The notes under the pieces are model-generated. The model was not told where the DNA came from and did not search any database. It saw only the letters and a list, made by a program, of their open reading frames with translations. Positions 26,788 through 36,328 of a stretch of DNA of 42,910 bases are shown piece by piece. This DNA is from an unicellular cyanobacterium SU3 (GTDB taxonomy: Bacteria; Cyanobacteriota; Cyanobacteriia; Cyanobacteriales; Microcystaceae), in NCBI GenBank assembly GCA_002172675.1, contig NETF01000183.1, positions 1-42,910 of the forward strand, in the 5' to 3' direction. Both the position numbers and the translations under genes were made by a program. Position 1 is the stretch's first letter. Each line of letters starts with the position of its first letter.

Positions 26788-27513
26788 TTAAAAAGCTTGT
26801 CCCACTTCTATGTGTTTAGTTTGACCATTGTGATAGATAATGGCTTTTTGATTTTGGACTCCCATAAGAATACCACCGCTATTACCCACTGCTTCCCCAA
26901 TTTCAAAGCGTCGACTAATCCCATTGAACGTAAAAATAGCCGTTGATTGTTGTCCTGACTCCAAAACACCCACTAATTGATGATCGGTATCTTGGGGCAG
27001 TTGACTATTAGCAGCAACTTCTGGGGGAACAGAAAAGGTATTTTGCTTAGGAGTTAATACAGGAACACTCGAAGGTGGAGAAGCAGTAGAAGGTGAAGGA
27101 GGAGCCGAGGGAATCTTACTATTACTGGTGGGAGGGGAAGGAGGTTGTAAGTTAGAAGGGGCTGAATGAGACTGAGTTGGGGGATACATTGGCACATAAA
27201 CCCGTTCGATTACCTTTTCTTGTGTAGGAGGTGAAGGGGGTTTAACCGCTACGGTAGAAGGTTCTTTGTCTTCTGGGTTAACTAATGTTTTTTCCGTTTT
27301 AGGTTGATTAAGAACATTTAAAGATTGTTGTAGATAAGCAATAAATTGAGCATTAGCAGCAGAAGAGCTAGTATTTTCAGCTTTTTCTTTATCTGAGTCA
27401 GATATCTGGATAAATACCCACATTGACACTAATAAGAAATAGATACTCGCTACTCCAAAGAGAATTTTATCGAGGTGTTTTGGAATTTGGCGACCGCTTT
27501 GAGTTGAATTCAT
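26788..27513 (-). CDS. Single-pass membrane protein with PilP/GspC-like C-terminal domain
   Basis: Likely start is ATG 27513 (MNSTQSG), six codons inside the open frame; about 241 residues. A cytoplasmic stub is followed by a membrane helix (ILFGVASIYFLLVSMWVFIQI), a long Pro/Ser/Thr-rich periplasmic linker with several PPSPP blocks, and a C-terminal beta domain (HQLVGVLESGQQSTAIFTF, RRFEIGEAVGNSGGILMG). This layout matches the inner-membrane clamp proteins PilP or GspC of type IV pili and type II secretion. No pil gene is adjacent, so a link to pili is inferred from fold only. Confidence 0.5.
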   Translation of the reverse strand: MNSTQSGRQIPKHLDKILFGVASIYFLLVSMWVFIQISDSDKEKAENTSSSAANAQFIAYLQQSLNVLNQPKTEKTLVNPEDKEPSTVAVKPPSPPTQEKVIERVYVPMYPPTQSHSAPSNLQPPSPPTSNSKIPSAPPSPSTASPPSSVPVLTPKQNTFSVPPEVAANSQLPQDTDHQLVGVLESGQQSTAIFTFNGISRRFEIGEAVGNSGGILMGVQNQKAIIYHNGQTKHIEVGQAF

Positions 27514-27682
27514 CGGTTTCCCTCCCCACATTAAATAATCGCTGTTGTCATTATAATCTTAACCCCTACTTTCTTTCTTCTTAGTTCAAATGATGGCCAA
27601 ACATCGTCTTGAGAATGATGTTAATTTTACTGAGGTTTTCGGGAATATTATCAATATAAATCTTTACTCTCGATAAACTGTG

Positions 27683-30256
27683 ATGAGTAATGCCTCTGAA
27701 GTCCGCCACCTGCTAGTAATCGCTGATCAACAATCTAGACGTATTGTTCCTTTAACGAATAATACGTATTCCATTGGTCGCGATCCTAATAGTAATATCT
27801 TGTTGTACGACCGCCAAGTCTCTCGCCATCATGCTACCTTATTAAAAATTGATAACGATAAAAATGATCAACCTTGTTATCGCATTATTGACGGTAATCT
27901 AGAGGGAAAAAAAAGTACCAACGGCATTGCTGTTAATGGAAAATATTGTTTATCCCATGATTTAGCCCCAGGGGATTTAATTCGGTTTGGGAATCAATCT
28001 CAAGCGAACTATCATATTATTGTTGATTCTGCTGAACTCGATTTACTAAAAAATCCCAACTCAGATAATCAAGTTGTTAATACTTACTTACCCTTAGATA
28101 ATGCTCCTTCTGAGGATAATTTGGCCTCTCTTGATGAAATTTTCTTAGAGGATGAGAATGAGGATGATGAACAATCTAACACGATGGCATTTAGTCATCA
28201 GGGAAAGAAGAAAGATTCAGAACCTTTTGAAAATCAAGCTTCTTTAGCTGATTCTAATCCTAACCCTATTATAGAAGTTGATTTCCAAGGACAGATTACC
28301 TATGTGAATGCTGCTGCTAAAATCAAGTTTCCTAACTTAATGAAATTACAATCATTTCATCCCGTTCTCCAAAATCTCATCGGAAATAGAACCCCTACCG
28401 AGGGAACTTCCTTTGTGCGAGAAGTGCAATTTGAACAAACATTCTTTGAGCAACATATTCACTATTTAAAAGAAAGTGAATGCTTAAGAAGTTATTTATT
28501 TGAAATCACGAAATATCGTAAAAGAGAATCGAAGTTAACGGCGGGGAAAGATCGCTATCGTTTCTTTTTTGAACAAAGTACAGAGGGGATTTTAGTTATT
28601 AATCCAGATACAAAACATATTATTGAAACGAATCAAGCTTATTGCCAATTATTAGGCTATAGTAGTGCTGAAATTATTGGTTGTAATCTGTATCAATTAT
28701 TAGAAACAGAACGGGATACTTTTAATGAAGAATTAGGAAAAATCACCCTTGACAATCCTTATATTATTAAAGAATCTTTTCATCGTCATCAAAATGGTTC
28801 ATTACTAGCGGTTGCTGGCAAAATTAGCCTTACTAGCTATCAAGGACAAGAGGTTTTATGTTTAACTGTTCGGGATATTCGTGAACGAAAACAAGCCGAA
28901 GAAGAACTACAATATCAACTGCTTCATGATCCTCTGACTAATTTACCCAATCGGGAATTATTTAAGCAACAATTAGGGGTAGCTTTAGCCCATGCCCAAC
29001 GTTATGAACATTTATTGGCAGTGATTTTTATTGATATTGATTCCTTTACCCATATTAATAATACATTGGGTCATTCTCTCGGTGATAAAGTATTACAAAG
29101 TTTTGGGGAAAGATTAAGTTCTTGTATTCGTGCCGGAGATACAGTTACCCGTTGGGGAAGTGATGAATTTGTTTTATTATTACCTCAGATTAAAAATACG
29201 GAAGATACTGTTAGATTAGCCCAACGTATTTTTGAAACCTTACAAGGTCCTTTTATTTTTGATGAGCATCGTCTACAAATTAAATGTAGTATTGGTATTG
29301 CCATTTATCCTCAAGATGGAAACAATGGAGAAGAATTATTAAAAAATGCGGATACCGCTTTATATCGCACTAAAGAACAAGGAAAGAACCACTATCAATT
29401 TTATAGTCCCCATTTAACGGCAGAAGCTGAACTTTTGTTACGGTTAGAAAGTCTCCTGCATCAAGCCTTAGAAAAGAAACAATTTTCTCTTCAATATCAA
29501 CCCCAATTGCAATGTAAAACAGGAAAAATTGTGGGGATGGAAGCTTTATTACGGTGGGAAACTCCAGCGTTTGGTATGATTATGCCCCAAAAATTCTTAC
29601 CCTTAGCTGCAAAAACAAACCTTATTTTACATTTGAGTAAATGGGTATTAAAAACGGCTTGTGAACAAAATTTATCTTGGCAAAAAGATGGTTTACCGCC
29701 TATTCCTGTCACCGTTAATCTGTCTGCAAAGGAATTTCAACAACCTCATTTAGCCACAGTAGTGGCCAGTATTCTAGATGAAACAGGACTTGATCCGCAG
29801 TGGTTAGAATTAGAATTAACAGAGTTAACCTTACGACAAAATTTGAATTTAGCTCGTAAGACATTACAGGATCTTCAAAATTTAGGGGTTCGTATTGCTT
29901 TGGATGATTTTGGTTGCGGTTTTTCCTCTTTAGGATACCTAAAACAATTTACTTTTCGCACTTTAAAACTTCATCAAGATTTCATCCGAGACTTACGGGG
30001 AACCTCGGAAGAATTGGGGTTAATTTCTGCTATTTTAGCCATAGGTAAGGGCTTTAATATGCGTGTTGTTGCTGAAGGAGTCGAAACCTCTGAACAACTG
30101 AAAATATTGCAGGATCTCGATTGTACGCAGATCCAAGGTTATTGGTTTAGTCGTCCTTTACCCACAAAAGAAGCGACAGAACTCCTCAGTAAAATTACGA
30201 GGAACAATTATATAGATTCTGCAAATTTTATGTCTTTACCGATGATAGATAGTTAG
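27683..30256 (+). CDS. FHA-PAS-PAS-GGDEF-EAL signalling protein, first of three
   Basis: Start ATG 27683 (a GTG codon directly before it is also in frame); 857 residues. Numbered from that GTG: FHA 25-110 (SIGRD, VSRHHATLL, STNGIAVNG), an acidic linker with SLDEIFLED at 150-158, a first PAS-like region about 190-280, a second PAS 290-405, GGDEF about 410-575 and EAL about 595-845. The GGDEF signature is GSDEF (493-497), so cyclase activity is doubtful. The EAL domain keeps E621, the NLS Asn, the DDFG pair and the catalytic Lys763, but reads KLH instead of KID. It probably acts as a c-di-GMP phosphodiesterase or sensor controlled by phosphothreonine binding at the FHA domain. Confidence 0.85.
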   Translation: MSNASEVRHLLVIADQQSRRIVPLTNNTYSIGRDPNSNILLYDRQVSRHHATLLKIDNDKNDQPCYRIIDGNLEGKKSTNGIAVNGKYCLSHDLAPGDLIRFGNQSQANYHIIVDSAELDLLKNPNSDNQVVNTYLPLDNAPSEDNLASLDEIFLEDENEDDEQSNTMAFSHQGKKKDSEPFENQASLADSNPNPIIEVDFQGQITYVNAAAKIKFPNLMKLQSFHPVLQNLIGNRTPTEGTSFVREVQFEQTFFEQHIHYLKESECLRSYLFEITKYRKRESKLTAGKDRYRFFFEQSTEGILVINPDTKHIIETNQAYCQLLGYSSAEIIGCNLYQLLETERDTFNEELGKITLDNPYIIKESFHRHQNGSLLAVAGKISLTSYQGQEVLCLTVRDIRERKQAEEELQYQLLHDPLTNLPNRELFKQQLGVALAHAQRYEHLLAVIFIDIDSFTHINNTLGHSLGDKVLQSFGERLSSCIRAGDTVTRWGSDEFVLLLPQIKNTEDTVRLAQRIFETLQGPFIFDEHRLQIKCSIGIAIYPQDGNNGEELLKNADTALYRTKEQGKNHYQFYSPHLTAEAELLLRLESLLHQALEKKQFSLQYQPQLQCKTGKIVGMEALLRWETPAFGMIMPQKFLPLAAKTNLILHLSKWVLKTACEQNLSWQKDGLPPIPVTVNLSAKEFQQPHLATVVASILDETGLDPQWLELELTELTLRQNLNLARKTLQDLQNLGVRIALDDFGCGFSSLGYLKQFTFRTLKLHQDFIRDLRGTSEELGLISAILAIGKGFNMRVVAEGVETSEQLKILQDLDCTQIQGYWFSRPLPTKEATELLSKITRNNYIDSANFMSLPMIDS

Positions 30257-30309
30257 TTTCTAAATACTTCTGGGAACAATAGAAATAGCCCTTGTTTTGT
30301 GTATCTGTG

Positions 30310-32406
30310 ATGAACACTCTATCATCCTTTCGTCATATTCTTGTTATCGAGGATCAAAAAGCGCGACGTATTGTTGCTTTAGAAGAAGCTGCTTATAGCG
30401 TTGGTCGAGAATCGAGTAACGATATTGTTATTTATGAGCAAGTTGTTTCCCGTCGTCATGCTACGATCGTAAGAGTTAGATTGACTCCCCGATTAGATAG
30501 TTATTCTTATCGGATTATTGATGGAGATTTAGAAGGTCATCGCAGTACCAATGGTTTATTAATTAATGGGAAGTTAAAAGAATCTCATAATTTAAAACAT
30601 GGTGATATGGTTGTTTTTGGTCCTCAAGCAAAAGTTAGTTATTATATTATTTCTACAGCCTTAGATATTGATTTATTTAATCCTCTTGATCCTGGACAAT
30701 TAGAACAAGAGGAAGATGCAATGATCGAAACCATGATCGCTGATGAGAATAATAAATTAACGATAATTAATGACGAGAATTTACAAGAGCGCGATCGCGA
30801 TGATTTAATTAGATTGGCTTCTTTTCCGGAACTCAGTCCTAACCCTATTATTGAAATTGATTTTACTGGAAATTTAACCTATCTTAATCCAGCAGCTAGT
30901 ATTAAGTTTAAAACTATTGGGCAAGATAAATTAAAACATCCTGTTTTAGCAGGTTTATTGTCAGAAGTTCACAATATTCAGGGTAATTTATTGTTAAGAG
31001 AAGTCATTATTGGTTCGGAAATTTTTGAACAATATGTTCATTATTTATCAGAACATCAACTTATTAGGAGTTATTTATTTAATATTACTGCTAGAAAACG
31101 TGCTGAAAAAAATTTAGAATATCGCGCTTTTTACGACACATTAACAGATTTACCAAACCGAAATTATTTTGATGAAAAATTAGAAATTGCCTTAGTGGAA
31201 GCGAGAAACAATGATTATTTAATGGCCTTACTTTTTCTGGATTTAGATTCTTTTAAAAATATTAATGATACGTTGGGTCATAAAATTGGAGATCAATTAC
31301 TAAAAAGTTTTGCTCAACGATTAAGTTCCTGTGTCCGAAATGATGATGTCGTTTCTCGTTGGGGAGGAGACGAATTTACCTTATTATTACCTCAAATTAA
31401 TAGTCCAGAAGATACCATTAACTTAGCACAACGTATCCTTGATGATCTTAAGCAACCCTTTGAGATTTCAGGACATCAATTATATATTAAAACCAGTATT
31501 GGTATTGCTATTTATCCTCAAGATGGGGAAGACGCAGAAACTTTATTAAAAAATGCTGATGCAGCCCTTTATCGTGCAAAAGAACGAGGTAGAAATCATT
31601 ACCGTTTTTATCGTTCAACCATGACATCTAAAGTATCTTTATTATTAAAATTAGAAAACCTTTTATATCAAGCTTTAGAAGAAGAATCATTTTCTTTATA
31701 TTATCAACCTCAATTAAAACTGGCGACTCATAAAATTAGTGGGATGGAAGCACTTTTACGATGGTATCATCCAGAATTAGGTCATGTTTCTCCTGTGAGA
31801 TTAATTCCTTTAGCTGAACAAACAGACCTAATTATTCCCATTAGTATATGGGTTTTAAAAACAGCTTGTAGGCAAAATAAAGCTTGGCAAAAGCAAGGAT
31901 TATCTCCTATCCCTATCGCAGTTAATTTATCTCCAAAACAATTTCAACAACCTAATTTAGTTAATATTGTTAGCCAAGTTTTAGAAGAAACAGAATTAGA
32001 ACCTCATCTTTTAGAGTTAGAAATTACTGAAACAGCTATGATGGAAAATATTGATTTTTCCCAAGAAACCTTAGACAAATTGCGAAATTTAGGAGTACAA
32101 ATTTCCTTAGATGATTTTGGAACAGGTTATTCTTCACTGGGGTATTTACAAAAATTTCCTGTCACGACTCTAAAAATTGATCAATCTTTTATTCAAACGT
32201 TACAAAATAATTCTAGAAATATAGCAATCATTTCTGCTATAATTGCTCTAGGAAAGAGCTTCGATCTGAGGGTTGTCGCTGAGGGAGTGGAAACTTTGCA
32301 ACAGCTAGAATTTTTACAAAGATTAAATTGTCAAGAAATTCAAGGATTTTGGTTTAGTCGTCCCCTAAAATCGACCGATGCAACAACATTTTTAAGTCAA
32401 GTTTAA
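30310..32406 (+). CDS. FHA-PAS-like-GGDEF-EAL signalling protein, second of three
   Basis: ATG 30310 matches the start of the first paralogue; 698 residues. FHA (SVGRE, VSRRHATIV, STNGLLING), then one PAS-like region beginning at PNPIIEIDFTGNLTYLNP, GGDEF and EAL. All catalytic marks are intact: GGDEF at 352-356 with an upstream RNDD inhibitory site, EAL at 480-482, NLSPKQFQ, EITE, DDFGTGYSSL, KIDQSF and AEGVET. It can in principle make and break c-di-GMP. It lacks the second PAS domain of the first copy. It follows that copy by 53 bases in the same direction. Confidence 0.88.
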   Translation: MNTLSSFRHILVIEDQKARRIVALEEAAYSVGRESSNDIVIYEQVVSRRHATIVRVRLTPRLDSYSYRIIDGDLEGHRSTNGLLINGKLKESHNLKHGDMVVFGPQAKVSYYIISTALDIDLFNPLDPGQLEQEEDAMIETMIADENNKLTIINDENLQERDRDDLIRLASFPELSPNPIIEIDFTGNLTYLNPAASIKFKTIGQDKLKHPVLAGLLSEVHNIQGNLLLREVIIGSEIFEQYVHYLSEHQLIRSYLFNITARKRAEKNLEYRAFYDTLTDLPNRNYFDEKLEIALVEARNNDYLMALLFLDLDSFKNINDTLGHKIGDQLLKSFAQRLSSCVRNDDVVSRWGGDEFTLLLPQINSPEDTINLAQRILDDLKQPFEISGHQLYIKTSIGIAIYPQDGEDAETLLKNADAALYRAKERGRNHYRFYRSTMTSKVSLLLKLENLLYQALEEESFSLYYQPQLKLATHKISGMEALLRWYHPELGHVSPVRLIPLAEQTDLIIPISIWVLKTACRQNKAWQKQGLSPIPIAVNLSPKQFQQPNLVNIVSQVLEETELEPHLLELEITETAMMENIDFSQETLDKLRNLGVQISLDDFGTGYSSLGYLQKFPVTTLKIDQSFIQTLQNNSRNIAIISAIIALGKSFDLRVVAEGVETLQQLEFLQRLNCQEIQGFWFSRPLKSTDATTFLSQV

Positions 32407-32483
32407 GAAACTATAAATTAAAAGCTCAAGAACCAATTAAAACCTAAAAAAAGATGCAACATAAATCAAAATAGTTACAGACA

Positions 32484-34292
32484 ATGAATAACACTAACAA
32501 AAATACCGAAAATCGTTATATTTTGGTTCTTGAAGACAGTAATTCCCGTCGCACTATCTCGTTAGAAGACTCTAAATATTCTTTAGGACGACATTCTAGT
32601 AATTCGATTGTCATCCACTCTAAACAAGTTTCTCGAAGACACGCCACTTTAATTAGAAAATTTAATCGAAAAATAAACCAAGATTCTTTTTGGATTTTAG
32701 ATGGAGATTTAGAGGGTCAAAAAAGTCAAAATGGTATTTTTATTAATGGAGAAAAATGTACAATTCATGAACTAAAAAACGGAGATTTAATTAATTTTGG
32801 TTGTGAAGTAAATGCTAGTTACCATGCTGTTTCACCTGCTACAATTTCAGAAAGCTTTATTGATAAAAATACGCCCAAGCAATCCAAGAAACCTAAAGGA
32901 CAACCCATTAATCAAGTACCAACATTATATTTAGATAATCCTGTACAACAATCTACTTTTGTCTTAGAAACTTCTTCTCTCAAAGATTTAGGAAATGATG
33001 ATACCTTTCAAGAAGAATCTTATCTTGATCCAGTTACTGAATTGCCCAACCGTATTCTATTTAATGAATATGTTTCTATTGCAGTCACCAACGCAAAACG
33101 CAATCAAAATTGTTTGGCTATTTTTTTAATAGACATTAAACATTTTAGCAAAATTAATGATAGTTTTGGCTATAAAATAGGAGATTGTTTTTTACAAGCG
33201 ATCGCAGAACGTTTAAAAAGTTGTATCAGAACAGGTGATATTGTTTCTCGTTGGGGAGGGGATGAATTTGCTATTTTATTACCTCATATCAAAGAAGAAG
33301 ATAATTTATATAAAATTACTCAACGTATTATTAAAGAATTAAAATATTCTTTTACAGTTCAGGATAAAACTCGATCTTTGGTGACTTATTTAGGCATGGC
33401 AATTTATCCCAAAAATGGTCAAGTTCCTCAGCAACTTTTAAATTATGCCGAAACTCAATTAATTCACCATAAAAAAACAGGTAATTATAACAGTCTCAAT
33501 GAAAACTTAAGCAAAGCTGATGTCTCATTATCACAGGTTGAAAAGCGACTCTATGAAGCATTAGCCAAAGAAGAATTATGTTTATATTATCAACCTCAAC
33601 TAAATAGTAATACCCAAAAAACAGAAGCTTTAGAAGCCTTTATTCGCTGGAATCATCCTAAATATGGTTTAATTCCTCCTCGACAATTCTTACCTTGGGT
33701 AGAGAAAACAGAATTAGTTGTGCCATTAACTCGCTGGATTTTAGAGAAAGCTTGCACACAAAATAAAGTATGGCAAACTAAGAAACTACCAGAGGTTTTA
33801 GTATCCGTTAATCTATCTATGTCTCAATTTCATCATCCTCAATTAGTTGATCTCGTCGATGAAATATTAAATTCTACAGGTCTTGATCCTCAATGGTTAG
33901 AATTAGAACTAACTGAATCAATTATTTTAAAAGATATAAAACTAGCATATAACGTATTAAGAGAATTAAAAGCATTAGGCGTTAAAGTCAGTTTAGATGA
34001 TTTTGGCATTGGTTATGCTGCTGTAAATAATTTACATCAAATGCCTTTTGATACCATCAAAATCGATGTTTCTTTAATTAAAGATATGAATGAAAACCCC
34101 GATAATACCACCTTGATTTCTGCACTTATCTCTTTAGGAGAAAGTTTTAAGATGAGAGTGGTTGCTGAAGGGGTAGAAACTCAACAACAACTAGATATTT
34201 TACATAATTTACATTGTCAAACTGTACAGGGATATTATCTTAGTAAACCCCTTTCTACAAAAGAAGCCACCCAATTTTTAACCTTTCGTTAA
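32484..34292 (+). CDS. FHA-GGDEF-EAL signalling protein, third of three
   Basis: A 602-residue paralogue with no PAS domain: FHA (SLGRH, VSRRHATLI, SQNGIFING), a linker without PAS similarity, GGDEF (258-262) and EAL. The GGDEF loop is intact, but the domain's C-terminal helix, normally NAD.ALY.AK, reads NYAETQLIHHKK, so the cyclase is probably impaired. The EAL motif is EAF (384-386); the other phosphodiesterase residues (NLS, ELTES, DDFG, KID, AEGVET) are kept. It lies 77 bases after the second copy and ends at a bidirectional hairpin. Confidence 0.85.
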   Translation: MNNTNKNTENRYILVLEDSNSRRTISLEDSKYSLGRHSSNSIVIHSKQVSRRHATLIRKFNRKINQDSFWILDGDLEGQKSQNGIFINGEKCTIHELKNGDLINFGCEVNASYHAVSPATISESFIDKNTPKQSKKPKGQPINQVPTLYLDNPVQQSTFVLETSSLKDLGNDDTFQEESYLDPVTELPNRILFNEYVSIAVTNAKRNQNCLAIFLIDIKHFSKINDSFGYKIGDCFLQAIAERLKSCIRTGDIVSRWGGDEFAILLPHIKEEDNLYKITQRIIKELKYSFTVQDKTRSLVTYLGMAIYPKNGQVPQQLLNYAETQLIHHKKTGNYNSLNENLSKADVSLSQVEKRLYEALAKEELCLYYQPQLNSNTQKTEALEAFIRWNHPKYGLIPPRQFLPWVEKTELVVPLTRWILEKACTQNKVWQTKKLPEVLVSVNLSMSQFHHPQLVDLVDEILNSTGLDPQWLELELTESIILKDIKLAYNVLRELKALGVKVSLDDFGIGYAAVNNLHQMPFDTIKIDVSLIKDMNENPDNTTLISALISLGESFKMRVVAEGVETQQQLDILHNLHCQTVQGYYLSKPLSTKEATQFLTFR

Positions 34293-34305
34293 GGCAAAAA
34301 AGAAT

Positions 34306-34327
34306 ACTCTCCCAATGATAGGAGAGT
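34306..34327 (+). terminator. Bidirectional terminator between convergent genes
   Basis: ACTCTCC (34306-34312) pairs with GGAGAGT (34321-34327) across an 8-base loop, 14 bases after the stop of the third FHA-GGDEF-EAL gene and 37 bases from the stop of the convergent secreted protein gene. AT-rich runs flank both sides (TTATTTATTATTT on the plus side, TTCTTTTTTGCC on the minus side), so it can work in both directions. Confidence 0.75.
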
Positions 34328-34363
34328 TAATTATTTATTATTTACGATCAATCCTTTAACCTA

Positions 34364-35053
34364 CTATTGTAGGAAAACTTCTCCAGAAGGTTGAATTCGT
34401 ACGACACCTTGAACATCATCAAACATAGTATCGTCGTCCAAAGTAACTTCGAGATAATGTGAGTCAGATCCACTGGTCATGAATTCTAATAATCCATTAT
34501 CTTCTCGGATGATGGTTACGGTTACCGGAGTAGGAACATCGGTGAGCATGATCTCTTCGTTACCTTCTAACCATCTTTCATCCGTATGACCTAACACCTG
34601 ATAAGTGACCAAGGCATTACTATCGTTATCTATCTTGATGTCTACAGTACCGTCATCACTTGGATTGATGAAGGCGACGGGATCGTTAAGTACCTCAGGA
34701 AGAGGGGGAACGACTCGAGTGTTAGGTTCAAGATAATCAGGTTCAGGATCATAAACTTGGAAATCGTCGCGATCAGGTTCACGATCATAAGCTTCATAAT
34801 CATCAATATCAGGTTCTGGATCATAAAGTTCTGACTGATTTGTATAAAGTTCTTTTTCATTAGCAGGACAACCTGCAGGGGGTTCTATGATATCGTTCCA
34901 AGGTTCTTGGTAGTATAATCCAGGACAGATCGGTTCAATGATAACTTGGGAAGATGCAGGTAATGCCATTAAAGGAATTCCTGCCAAAATACTACTAATT
35001 AAACCGACAACACTAGCTTTATTGATCTTCTTTTGGTTGTTTAATAAATTCAT
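34364..35053 (-). CDS. Secreted acidic protein with a 12-residue repeat, unknown function
   Basis: A 229-residue protein with a signal peptide (hydrophobic 13-31, cleavage near PASS|Q36). The mature part has two Cys near 43 and 62, then a triple repeat of about 12 residues: YDPEPDIDDYEA (77-88), YDREPDRDDFQV (89-100) and YDPEPDYLEP (101-110). The C-terminal half is beta-rich (VDIKIDNDSNALVTYQVLG, then a Thr/Val-rich stretch). It is strongly acidic, and the Asp spacing would suit calcium binding. It starts after a clear GGAGGT ribosome site (35059-35064). I do not recognise the family. Confidence 0.65.
   Translation of the reverse strand: MNLLNNQKKINKASVVGLISSILAGIPLMALPASSQVIIEPICPGLYYQEPWNDIIEPPAGCPANEKELYTNQSELYDPEPDIDDYEAYDREPDRDDFQVYDPEPDYLEPNTRVVPPLPEVLNDPVAFINPSDDGTVDIKIDNDSNALVTYQVLGHTDERWLEGNEEIMLTDVPTPVTVTIIREDNGLLEFMTSGSDSHYLEVTLDDDTMFDDVQGVVRIQPSGEVFLQ
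34724..34825 (-). repeat. In-frame 36-base repeat coding YD.EPD units
   Basis: Two full 36-base units and one partial unit encode YDPEPD/YDREPD blocks in the secreted protein. The DNA copies remain similar ('tcaggttc..gatcataa' recurs at about 36-base steps), which suggests duplication within the gene and possible length variation between strains. Confidence 0.7.
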
Positions 35054-35569
35054 AAATGACCTCCGTCTCGTTTCTAGGAAAACAGTTAATATTGCTAATC
35101 ACACACCACACACTCTATATAAAAAAGACTGATTTATTTTTAAACACTCTTAACTGAAACTTCCTATTATTATCACAACAAAAATACTTACTTATTACCA
35201 TCTTTCCTTGGTTAGGTTAATTGAAAAATTATGATTTTTTTTCTATCACTTAAGAATGACTGCTGAGTTCCTTAAAAAACTCAATAGTGCAAAAAATATA
35301 GTCATACTTTCTCTAAATTCATTTTCTCAAAAAACCAGTATTTTAGAGTAAATTTCAGTAAAAAGCTAAGGTTTTTAGTTCTTTATTACTAAATTTGATT
35401 ATAGAGAGTTCATACTCATCTGAAACTGGGACTTTTCATGGTATTCTTATAGCATTCGCCTAGAGTTCCCTTTTGTCAAACGAGCGCAATATAAATTAAC
35501 CCTCTCTCAAAAGACGGATAAACTCAAAGTCGTATTTGTCCACATTGCATCTATATTAATAAATTGAAG
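35054..35569. other. 516-base non-coding gap between divergent genes
   Basis: No credible gene on either strand. The region is AT-rich and lies between the divergent secreted-protein gene and the pseudo-receiver regulator. It probably holds both promoters and upstream control sites, but I could not pick a convincing promoter or riboswitch by eye. Only the ribosome site GGAGGT (35059-35064) of the minus gene is clear. Confidence 0.6.
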
Positions 35570-36328
35570 ATGAGTAAAATTAGCCTTGTGTTGGTAGAAA
35601 ATCACGATTTAACCCGTGTTGGTCTACTAGCTGCATTGAAACAGGTTGAAAACATAGACGTATTAGGAGCAGCACCTGATGGTCATCAGGGAGTAAAAAT
35701 TATCAAGGAAAAAAACCCTGACGTGGCGATCATCGCTCTTAACTTACCTGATATAGATGGCATCGAAGTAACCCAACGCCTCAAAAAAGACCCTCACACC
35801 CATTCAACAGGTATTTTGATCTTAACTAATACAACCAACGAAGAAGACGTTTTAGCGGCCTTTGTGGCCGGGGCAGATTCTTATTTACTCAAAGACATTG
35901 AGTTTAACCAACTCATAGAAGCTATCAAAAATACCCATGAAGGCAACGCTTGGATCGATCCGAACATCGCTAATATTGTCCTTCAACAAATCAAAAAACC
36001 AGTAACAGATAAAGTAGAGCCTGCTTCCGTATCCGCTCCTCGTTCATCCAATGGTTTATCTAATAACAATTCATCCCTTCAACTTGAGGAGAAAACTATC
36101 ATTAATGAGACGAGTATGGAACTATTAGAAATCTATCCCCTAACTGATCGTGAATTAGATGTTTTAAAATTAATTGTAGGTGGTTGTAATAATGCTGATA
36201 TTGCAGAAAAATTGTGTATTACCGTAGGCACTGTTAAAACCCACGTTCGCAATATTCTCAATAAACTCTGTGTTGATGATCGCACTCAAGCCGCAGTTCG
36301 GGCTTTAAGGTCTGGATTAGTTGAATAA
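35570..36328 (+). CDS. NarL-type regulator with a pseudo-receiver domain
   Basis: ATG 35570 is preferred over the upstream TTG; 252 residues. Receiver-like domain 1-120, linker, LuxR helix-turn-helix at the end (LTDRELDVLKLIVGG, then GTVKTHVRNILNKL). The receiver lacks phosphorylation residues: the acidic pair is E10-N11 (VENHD) and the phosphoacceptor position is Ala56 in IIALNLP. The Thr and Lys positions (LTNTT, YLLKD) are kept. It therefore cannot be controlled by normal Asp phosphorylation. It may respond to a ligand, a partner or its abundance. No kinase gene is adjacent. Confidence 0.85.
   Translation: MSKISLVLVENHDLTRVGLLAALKQVENIDVLGAAPDGHQGVKIIKEKNPDVAIIALNLPDIDGIEVTQRLKKDPHTHSTGILILTNTTNEEDVLAAFVAGADSYLLKDIEFNQLIEAIKNTHEGNAWIDPNIANIVLQQIKKPVTDKVEPASVSAPRSSNGLSNNNSSLQLEEKTIINETSMELLEIYPLTDRELDVLKLIVGGCNNADIAEKLCITVGTVKTHVRNILNKLCVDDRTQAAVRALRSGLVE

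Noticed and set aside
34642-34860. A 72-codon minus-strand ORF rich in Ile, Met and Leu
   Set aside because: It is a shadow of the acidic repeat gene in another frame; its repeats come from the repeat DNA.
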